A DNA stretch of 7,118 nt from NCBI GenBank assembly GCA_016177145.1, contig JACOVV010000161.1:1-7118 (forward strand), in the 5' to 3' direction. Position numbers and translations under genes: made by a program. The notes under the pieces are model-generated. The model was not told where the DNA came from, did not search any database, and saw only the letters and a list, made by a program, of their open reading frames with translations. This stretch comes from Candidatus Omnitrophota bacterium (GTDB lineage: Bacteria > Omnitrophota > Gorgyraeia > JACOVV01). The stretch's first letter is position 1, and each line of letters starts with the position of its first letter. Below are positions 1 to 4,993 of the stretch, piece by piece.

Positions 1-321
1 CGGCACCCCTGTCCAATTAATCGAACTATAGACCCCCTGATAGGCCGCCCCAGTAGCAGGACTGTTATCGGCCCCTTTCAAAAGCCAAAGACCTTCCTGA
101 CCGATAAAACCGGTCCCATTACCGAACATAAGACCCCATCCGAGCACCCAGAAAGCGATCGAAGAAATCGCGAAAACGATAAAGTTCTTTGAAAGAATAT
201 TGACGCAGTTTTTACTGCGGCAGAAACCGGACTCGACCAGTCCGAAGCCGAGGTTCATGAAGAACACCAGCATCGCCGTGATCAGCGTCCACATTGTGTC
301 AGCCATTACTTTTGGATCCAT
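1..321 (-). CDS. amt: Ammonium transporter, Amt family (N-terminal 107 residues, cut by window edge)
   Basis: This is the start of a membrane channel that brings ammonium/ammonia into the cell for assimilation. Translating the minus strand from the ATG at 321-319 gives an open frame to the window edge. It begins MDPKVMADTMWTLITAMLVF and continues with the Amt hallmark GFGLVESGFCRSKN (residues 25-38), then ILSKNF and a second hydrophobic segment at about 48-66. The later text, with GADNSPATG and GVYSSINWTG (residues 83-105), also matches the Amt first periplasmic region. There is no cleavable signal peptide in front of the first membrane helix. The start is fixed by AGGAGG six bases upstream. 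The gene lies 89 bases downstream of the tlpA-like gene on the same strand, so it may have its own promoter. The family call is firm. The symbol is generic, because the rest of the gene and any adjacent PII gene are outside the window. Confidence 0.93.
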   Translation of the reverse strand, partial: MDPKVMADTMWTLITAMLVFFMNLGFGLVESGFCRSKNCVNILSKNFIVFAISSIAFWVLGWGLMFGNGTGFIGQEGLWLLKGADNSPATGAAYQGVYSSINWTGVP

Positions 322-327
322 GGATTT

Positions 328-333
328 CCTCCT
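328..333 (-). promoter_or_regulatory. Shine-Dalgarno site of amt
   Basis: The minus strand reads AGGAGG here, six bases before the ATG at 321. It is a full match to the ribosome binding consensus. It decides the start of the transporter gene, which is not given by any in-frame alternative with a comparable site. Confidence 0.85.
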
Positions 334-382
334 AAATGTTAATATTAATCCTCTTTCCCCTGTTGGGAGAGAATTTGCGTAA

Positions 383-388
383 AGTATA
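383..388 (-). promoter_or_regulatory. Possible -10 element of an amt promoter
   Basis: In the 89-base gap between the tlpA-like gene and amt, the minus strand carries TATACT (5/6 match to TATAAT), which would give a leader of roughly 55 bases. No convincing -35 hexamer lies 16-18 bases upstream, so if real it needs an activator or is weak. The same gap holds an AT-rich perfect palindrome, TTAATATTAA, at 339-348 in the putative leader. I see no terminator hairpin after the tlpA-like gene, so read-through from the upstream unit is equally possible. Confidence 0.3.
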
Positions 389-410
389 GCTGACCATTGT
401 TACAGGAATA

Positions 411-950
411 TTACGAGGAAGTTAAAAGAAAGTTACTGATATCCTTTTCAAACTCCTTCATCGAGTGGAATCCTACATATCGCTTGACAATCCGGCCCTG
501 GGCGTCCACCAAGAAAGTCGTCGGCAATCCACGAATCCCTCCGAAGGCGCGGATCACTTCATCATCAGCCATTACAATGGGATAATTGACAGAATATTCC
601 TTCATAAACTCCTTGACCTGCTCAACCCCTCCTTCATCCACAGAAATTCCAACAATCACTAGCCCCTTATCTTGATAGCGGTTGTATAAATCAACAAAAC
701 CAGGGACCTCCTCCTGGCAAGGGGGACACCATGTCGCCCAAAAGTCAATCAGTGCAACTTTTCCTTGCAATTCAGAAGACGAAAAAAGAGTTCCTTCTGG
801 CGTTGGCAAGCTAAAATTAGGGACCGGGCCTAGGTCTTTAGGCGATAATAACGGCGCTGGATTGTTGTTTGCGGTCGATGGTTTCTGGCCACAGCCGACG
901 ATCAAAAAAACCACACTAACAAAAACAAGCCCTTTCTGCCATGCCGTCAT
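411..950 (-). CDS. TlpA/ResA-like thioredoxin-fold lipoprotein (thiol-disulfide oxidoreductase)
   Basis: This is a membrane-anchored thioredoxin-like protein of 179 residues acting outside the cytoplasm. Such proteins keep cysteines of apocytochrome c or other exported proteins reduced. Residues 6-19 are hydrophobic and end in the lipobox IVGC, so Cys20 is the expected lipidated residue. A flexible Asn/Pro-rich linker follows to about residue 40. The AhpC/TSA-Redoxin type domain then has the active site WCPPC (Cys75, Cys78) after FWAT, and the cis-proline loop GLPTTF (Pro143). The start at 950 is chosen because AGGAGG lies nine bases upstream and it places the signal sequence at the N-terminus. 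Longer starts at 968 or 1007 would overlap that site or the preceding gene. It begins 20 bases after the ccdA-like stop, so the two are almost surely co-transcribed, and CcdA is the likely electron donor. Whether it serves cytochrome c maturation (ResA/CcmG role) or another target cannot be told from sequence alone. Confidence 0.92.
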   Translation of the reverse strand: MTAWQKGLVFVSVVFLIVGCGQKPSTANNNPAPLLSPKDLGPVPNFSLPTPEGTLFSSSELQGKVALIDFWATWCPPCQEEVPGFVDLYNRYQDKGLVIVGISVDEGGVEQVKEFMKEYSVNYPIVMADDEVIRAFGGIRGLPTTFLVDAQGRIVKRYVGFHSMKEFEKDISNFLLTSS

Positions 951-959
951 GATTCTTTC

Positions 960-965
960 CCTCCT
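960..965 (-). promoter_or_regulatory. Shine-Dalgarno site fixing the start of the TlpA-like gene
   Basis: AGGAGG on the minus strand lies nine bases before the ATG at 950 and just after the ccdA-like stop codon (971-973). An in-frame ATG at 968-966 overlaps this site, so 950 is the better start. The arrangement fits coupled translation of the two genes. Confidence 0.75.
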
Positions 966-970
966 CATTA

Positions 971-1708
971 TTAAATATTGAGTTTCCGTGATAACGGCGC
1001 CAGCCACTGAGTCATCACCCCAGAAAGCCAGGCCAGAGAATTCGTCAATAATAGAATTCCCACCAAGACCAACAACGCTCCCGTCAATTTCTCTAGGATA
1101 TTAAGATATTTTCTCAACCATTTCAAAGAGGTCAATAATTGATTGAAAGCCAATGATGAAAAGAAAAATGGAATCCCCATCCCCAAGGAATAAACCGCGA
1201 GCATCAAAACTCCCTGGGTCACCGTTGTCTGGGAACCGGCATAAAGGAGGACCGACGCCAAAATGGGGCCCACGCAGGGAGTCCAGCCGATGGAGAAAGC
1301 CGCTCCAACCAAGAATGACCCCGCATAACCGACAGGCTTACGGCGCCATTGAAGGCGCTTCTCCTTCAACAAAAGGTGAAGTGGAAGAATGCCCATCAAG
1401 TGAAGGCCAAAGAGGATGATTAAGATCCCTCCTACATTTTTAATCCAATCTTGGTACTGATAAAGAGCCCCGCTGACAAGGGTCGCCGAAGCTCCTAACA
1501 AGACAAAAATCACCGAAAATCCAAGGATAAATAAAAGAGAATGAATCGCTGTAGCTCGTTTAACTCCTTTGCCGGTTTGCAGTTCTTCAATGGAGGCGCC
1601 GGTAATATAGGATATATAGGATGGAATCAGCGGCAGAACGCAGGGGGAGAGAAAAGTCAAAACCCCAGCGAGAAAGACCCAGCCGAAGGAAATAGTGTCA
1701 GGTGTCAT
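971..1708 (-). CDS. ccdA: CcdA-type cytochrome c biogenesis / thiol-disulfide transmembrane protein
   Basis: This integral membrane protein of 245 residues belongs to the CcdA/DsbD-beta family, which carries electrons from cytoplasmic thioredoxin to periplasmic thioredoxin-like proteins. Both redox cysteines are present in their usual settings: SPCVLPLIPS in the first membrane helix (Cys23) and GWTPCVGPIL in the fourth (Cys145). Hydrophobic segments lie at about 8-30, 56-80, 92-112, 128-156, 164-187 and 207-228, giving the expected six helices. The length is normal for the family. The start at 1708 has no good Shine-Dalgarno sequence. It lies 25 bases after the permease stop, so translation may depend on coupling to the upstream gene. 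The next gene in the unit encodes the likely partner thioredoxin. The family assignment is strong and the target pathway is inferred. Confidence 0.94.
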   Translation of the reverse strand: MTPDTISFGWVFLAGVLTFLSPCVLPLIPSYISYITGASIEELQTGKGVKRATAIHSLLFILGFSVIFVLLGASATLVSGALYQYQDWIKNVGGILIILFGLHLMGILPLHLLLKEKRLQWRRKPVGYAGSFLVGAAFSIGWTPCVGPILASVLLYAGSQTTVTQGVLMLAVYSLGMGIPFFFSSLAFNQLLTSLKWLRKYLNILEKLTGALLVLVGILLLTNSLAWLSGVMTQWLAPLSRKLNI

Positions 1709-1733
1709 GAATCAAGGGTATTTTAATCCAAGC

Positions 1734-2741
1734 TTATAGAAAATTCAATACAAGTCCAAAGATAAAAATCAAAGGAAGATTCACTGCCAATAGCCAAAGA
1801 GCCGCTTTCCACCCCATGTTAGACCCGATGAGTCCCAGTTCTGTATAGTCGGTCGCCACTCCCGCCATTAAGAAAGCGAAGGTATTTCCAAGAGCGGCCG
1901 TCTGCCGGTAAATTTCAAAAGCCAGCGGGGCGCTCCCCTCGGAACAGACTTCAATCACCGAAGCTCCCACCATCGTCGCGACAAGCCCTCCGGGAGTCGG
2001 CCCTAACCAATGATAAAAGAAATCCGACGGGACGAACGTGGCGATCACGGCGGCGAGAACCACTCCCAGCGTCACCCAGCCGAGGATCATTTCCAGTAAA
2101 GACCATGACGATCGAAAAATCCCGCGTAGAAAGTGGATAGTGGAAACATCCTTTGCTTTATCCACTTTCCACTTTCCATTCTCCACTTTCCGTTCTAAGG
2201 TATTCGCATTCCCCCGAATCCACCCCTTCTTTTCCAGCCGTTGAAAAACCAGCCCTGTCACGACAGCCACCAGCATCGCCAACACAATCATCAAAATCCC
2301 CTTCCATCCGAAGAGCCCTACCAGCAGCACCGTCACCGCCATATTCGCCCAGGGACTGGCCAGGAGAAAGCTGACAACGCTGGGGACCGAAGCCCCCTTT
2401 TTGTAAAGCGCCATCGAAATCGCGAGAATCCCGTGACTGCAGGTGCTCATCAGGAAACCAAGAAGGACGGACCGTAAAATGATCCGTTTTCGAGAACCGG
2501 CGAGGTATCGTGAAATCATTTCTTTGGGAACAAAATGGTCAATCAGTCCGCCGATGAATACGCCGAGTAAAAAGTATCCCGTGACCAGCCGGGCGTACAT
2601 CCAGAGGTTCTGACGAAGAGGAAACAAAAAAGGAATCGTCGTTGTCGCTAAAGCGAGGAGCGCGATCCCCGCTAATGACAAACGCGCCTGGCTCTGATAC
2701 CATTTCTTTTGGGGTTGGTGACAACAAGAATGGTCTGTCAT
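1734..2741 (-). CDS. Permease of the ArsP/DUF318 (COG0701, YraQ-like) family
   Basis: This is a polytopic membrane protein of 335 residues. I recognise the ArsP_1/DUF318 family from its two-half layout and the conserved membrane motifs TCSHGILAISMALYKKGAS (residues 100-118) with SFLLASPWANM (124-134), and EVCSEGSAPLAFEI (265-278) in the second half. Hydrophobic segments at about 21-40, 52-70, 87-111, 119-145, 148-167, 213-237, 252-293 and 312-334 suggest around eight helices. Some characterised members export trivalent organoarsenicals, but most members have unknown substrates, so no substrate is claimed. Cys101 and Cys266 are candidate functional thiols. The N-terminus carries HSCCH (residues 4-8), a possible metal- or thiol-binding motif. 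The central loop holds an in-frame heptanucleotide repeat (residues 183-205) that looks like an insertion. It is the first gene of a unit with ccdA and tlpA homologues. There is no Shine-Dalgarno site before the ATG, and the probable -10 box is only 14 bases away, so the mRNA may be nearly leaderless. Confidence 0.87.
   Translation of the reverse strand: MTDHSCCHQPQKKWYQSQARLSLAGIALLALATTTIPFLFPLRQNLWMYARLVTGYFLLGVFIGGLIDHFVPKEMISRYLAGSRKRIILRSVLLGFLMSTCSHGILAISMALYKKGASVPSVVSFLLASPWANMAVTVLLVGLFGWKGILMIVLAMLVAVVTGLVFQRLEKKGWIRGNANTLERKVENGKWKVDKAKDVSTIHFLRGIFRSSWSLLEMILGWVTLGVVLAAVIATFVPSDFFYHWLGPTPGGLVATMVGASVIEVCSEGSAPLAFEIYRQTAALGNTFAFLMAGVATDYTELGLIGSNMGWKAALWLLAVNLPLIFIFGLVLNFL
2129..2195. 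repeat. Heptanucleotide tandem repeat with inverted partner, inside the permease gene
   Basis: On the plus strand, 2161-2195 is five consecutive 7-base units: TCCACTT, TCCACTT, TCCATTC, TCCACTT, TCCGTTC. Facing it at 2131-2144 are two units of the opposite orientation (AAGTGGA, TAGTGGA). The 11-base arms GAAAGTGGATA (2129-2139) and TATCCACTTTC (2159-2169) form a perfect inverted repeat with a 19-base spacer. The whole element stays in frame and encodes permease residues 183-205, including VENGKWKVDK, in a hydrophilic loop between the two membrane halves. Because seven is not a multiple of three, gain or loss of one or two units would shift the frame. It resembles the short heptameric repeats known from intergenic DNA of several bacteria. 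That resemblance is from memory, not a search. Confidence 0.85.
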
Positions 2742-2755
2742 TGGATTGGAATAGA

Positions 2756-2761
2756 ATTATA
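2756..2761 (-). promoter_or_regulatory. Extended -10 promoter of the permease-ccdA-tlpA unit
   Basis: The minus strand reads TGGTATAAT, an exact TGnTATAAT extended -10 (hexamer at 2761-2756). No clear -35 is seen at 16-18 bases, which is usual for extended -10 promoters. Only 14 bases separate the hexamer from the permease ATG, so transcription would begin within about 7-8 bases of the start codon, in keeping with the lack of a Shine-Dalgarno site. Confidence 0.6.
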
Positions 2762-2767
2762 CCACTA

Positions 2768-2795
2768 TTGCAAATTAACTAGATTTTGTTATAAT
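2768..2795 (+). promoter_or_regulatory. Promoter of the glutamine synthetase III gene (-35/-10)
   Basis: TTGCAA (2768-2773, 4/6 match to TTGACA), a 16-base spacer and TATAAT (2790-2795, 6/6) form a sigma-70 type promoter, strengthened by an extended TGT before the -10. It would start transcription near 2802 and give a leader of about 70 bases before the ATG at 2873. It stands back to back with the permease promoter, with the two -10 boxes 28 bases apart, so a regulator binding between them could affect both units. No sigma-54 type -24/-12 site is seen here. Confidence 0.7.
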
Positions 2796-2861
2796 GCAGG
2801 CCTATTCTGCTTCGCCCTTCGACAAGAAAAACTCCAGTGGGGCTTCGCAGGAATAAATTTC

Positions 2862-2866
2862 GGAGG
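2862..2866 (+). promoter_or_regulatory. Shine-Dalgarno site fixing the glutamine synthetase start
   Basis: GGAGG lies six bases before the ATG at 2873. The frame is also open upstream to a GTG at 2837, but that start has no ribosome site and would add twelve basic residues not expected in the family. The ATG at 2873 is therefore preferred. Confidence 0.85.
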
Positions 2867-2872
2867 AATCAA

Positions 2873-4981
2873 ATGGCTACCACACAAGATGTCGCTCAAC
2901 TTTTCGGATCCAACGTATTCAACGATCGCACCATGAAAGAACGGCTCCCTAAGGATACTTATAAGGGCTTGAGAAAAACCATTGAAAGAGGCGAACCCTT
3001 GACGCTCGAAGTCGCTAATGTCGTCGCTAACGCCATGAAAGACTGGGCGATTGAAAAAGGGGCCACACACTATACGCACTGGTTTCAGCCATTGACCGGC
3101 AAAACCGCCGAAAAGCATGACGCTTTTATCTCCCCCACCGCTGACGGCGGCGTCATTATGGAATTTTCAGGGAAACAGCTGATCCAGGGAGAACCGGACG
3201 CTTCTTCTTTTCCCAGCGGCGGATTGCGCGCCACGTTTGAGGCGCGTGGATACACCGGATGGGATTGCACATCGCCGGCATTCCTGAAAGAGGACGCCGC
3301 CGGAAACGTGACACTGACCATTCCGACCGCGTTCTGTTCTTATACCGGCCAGGCGCTGGATAAAAAAACACCGCTTCTTCGATCGATGGAAGCCGTTTCA
3401 AAACAGGCGCTGCGTGTTTTAAGAGCCCTCGGCAATAAAACTCCTAAAAAAGTCATTGCCACCGTAGGCCCTGAGCAGGAATATTTTCTGATTGATAAAG
3501 AATATTACCTGCGCCGTCTCGACTTGATCAGTTGCGGCAGAACTCTTTTTGGAGCCCCTTCACCCAAAGGACAAGAATTGGAAGATCAATACTTTGGTTC
3601 CATTAAAGACCGCATCTCCGCCTTCATGAGAGATTTGGATATCGAGCTCTGGAAAATGGGGATCTCAGCAAAAACAAAACATAACGAAGTCGCGCCGGCG
3701 CAGTATGAGATGGCCCCGATCTTTTCGACCGTCAACATCGCCGCCGATCACAATCAACTGGTGATGGAGGCGATGCAAAAAGTGGCTCTTCGCCACGGAC
3801 TCGTCTGCCTGCTTCATGAAAAACCGTTCGCCAGAATCAACGGTTCCGGCAAGCACAACAACTGGTCGTTGGCCACCGATGACGGAATGAATTTGTTGGA
3901 GCCGGGGAAAACTCCGCATGATAATGAACAGTTCCTTCTTTTCCTCTCGGCGCTGATGATCTCCGTGGATAAACACGCGGATCTATTGAGGGCGTCCACC
4001 GCCAATCCGGGAAACGACCATCGTCTAGGGGCCAATGAGGCGCCGCCGGCGATCATCTCGATCTTCATGGGAGAAGAACTGACCGATATTCTGACTCATC
4101 TTGGCAAGGGAGAAAAAGCGACTTCCCGCGGCCAATCCTATCTGCGCATCGGCGCCGATACGCTTCCCGACCTTCCCAAAGACAACACCGACAGAAACAG
4201 GACTTCCCCTTTCGCTTTCACGGGGAATAAGTTTGAGTTCCGGATGGTCCCCTCTTCCGCTTCCATCGCGGGGCCTAATGTCGTCTTGAACATCATTGCC
4301 GCCGAGGCGTTGGATGAGATTGCCACCCGGCTTGAAAAAACCTCCAATAAGAGCAAGGAAATTTCCGCCATCATTAAAGAGGCGGTCAATAAACACGGAC
4401 GAATCATTTTTAACGGCAACAACTACACCGAAGATTGGGTCAAAGAAGCGAAAAAGCGGGGATTGCCGAACATTCAGTCCACGGTAGAGGCGCTCAAAGC
4501 GTTGGTGACGGAAAAAGCGGGAAAATTGTTTGAGAAATACAAGGTCCTCACGAAAGAGGAACTTCATTCCCGCTACGAAGTTTATCTGGAACAGTACGCG
4601 AAACAGATCAACATCGAGGCGCTCACCGCCATCGAAATGGTCAAGAGGCAATATATTCCCGCGGCCATCTGCTATACCTCGAGACTGGCCAAGACGATTC
4701 AACAACTCAAGGGAGCCGCCGCTCCGGCAGTGGTTCAAAAAGAGATACTGTCAAAGGTCTCGGATCTTCTGGCGTCGGCAAACAAAAAATTGGCCGCACT
4801 GGAGAGCGCCTTGAAAAAAGCGCAGAGCGTCGGCGAGACTTACGCCAAAGCGGTTTGCTATCGGGACACCGTGTTTAAACAGCTCGGGGAACTCCGTGAG
4901 GATATTGACGCGTTAGAAACACTCGTACCAACAGAAATGTGGCCGGTGCCGTCTTACGCCGATATGCTGTTTAAGTTTTAG
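2873..4981 (+). CDS. glnN: Glutamine synthetase type III (GlnN)
   Basis: This cytoplasmic enzyme makes glutamine from glutamate, ammonia and ATP. The length (702 residues) and text are those of type III synthetases, which are much longer than GlnA. The N-terminal GSIII region begins with [19 protein letters not shown] (residues 15-33). The catalytic core shows the metal-binding [10 protein letters not shown] (199-208), [16 protein letters not shown] (267-282), the ATP/glutamate-site [10 protein letters not shown] (323-332), [16 protein letters not shown] (378-393), [12 protein letters not shown] (440-451) and KFEFR (453-457). A helical C-terminal region (about 475-702) ends in [16 protein letters not shown], a typical tail. 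All expected active-site blocks are intact. The gene has its own promoter and a strong ribosome site, and is followed 12 bases later by a helicase gene. With the ammonium transporter at the left edge, the neighbourhood points to ammonium assimilation. I am very sure of the family. Confidence 0.97.
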   Translation: MATTQDVAQLFGSNVFNDRTMKERLPKDTYKGLRKTIERGEPLTLEVANVVANAMKDWAIEKGATHYTHWFQPLTGKTAEKHDAFISPTADGGVIMEFSGKQLIQGEPDASSFPSGGLRATFEARGYTGWDCTSPAFLKEDAAGNVTLTIPTAFCSYTGQALDKKTPLLRSMEAVSKQALRVLRALGNKTPKKVIATVGPEQEYFLIDKEYYLRRLDLISCGRTLFGAPSPKGQELEDQYFGSIKDRISAFMRDLDIELWKMGISAKTKHNEVAPAQYEMAPIFSTVNIAADHNQLVMEAMQKVALRHGLVCLLHEKPFARINGSGKHNNWSLATDDGMNLLEPGKTPHDNEQFLLFLSALMISVDKHADLLRASTANPGNDHRLGANEAPPAIISIFMGEELTDILTHLGKGEKATSRGQSYLRIGADTLPDLPKDNTDRNRTSPFAFTGNKFEFRMVPSSASIAGPNVVLNIIAAEALDEIATRLEKTSNKSKEISAIIKEAVNKHGRIIFNGNNYTEDWVKEAKKRGLPNIQSTVEALKALVTEKAGKLFEKYKVLTKEELHSRYEVYLEQYAKQINIEALTAIEMVKRQYIPAAICYTSRLAKTIQQLKGAAAPAVVQKEILSKVSDLLASANKKLAALESALKKAQSVGETYAKAVCYRDTVFKQLGELREDIDALETLVPTEMWPVPSYADMLFKF

Positions 4982-4993
4982 GAATAGGGGTCC

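Noticed and set aside
363..378. A sigma-54-like GG-N10-GC pattern (TTGG...TTTGC) on the plus strand in the gap upstream of amt.
   Set aside because: It points away from amt, towards the antisense of the tlpA-like gene, and only part of the -24/-12 consensus matches. No such pattern is present on the minus strand where it would serve amt.
951..1007. Longer N-termini for the TlpA-like protein (starts at 968 or 1007).
   Set aside because: The start at 1007 overlaps the ccdA-like gene by 37 bases, and the start at 968 overlaps the ribosome site AGGAGG. The start at 950 has that site at good spacing and puts the lipoprotein signal at the N-terminus.
2161..2195. Short regular repeats considered as a CRISPR array.
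   Set aside because: The units are 7 bases, directly adjacent, without spacers, and lie within a coding sequence. No cas gene is present.
2837..2872. A GTG start giving the glutamine synthetase twelve extra residues.
   Set aside because: There is no ribosome site before it, the added stretch is basic and unlike family members, and a strong GGAGG precedes the ATG at 2873.
2796..2872. A possible structured RNA or glutamine riboswitch in the synthetase leader, since CTGC...CCC (2807-2817) and GGG...GCAG (2839-2850) could pair.
   Set aside because: The pairing is interrupted by a large internal mismatch, and I do not see the conserved core of known glnA-type leader RNAs.
4025..4738. A long open frame (237 codons) on the minus strand inside the glutamine synthetase gene.
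   Set aside because: It lies fully antisense to a gene with clear family motifs, has arginine/glycine-rich text typical of a shadow frame, and has no ribosome site or recognisable domain.
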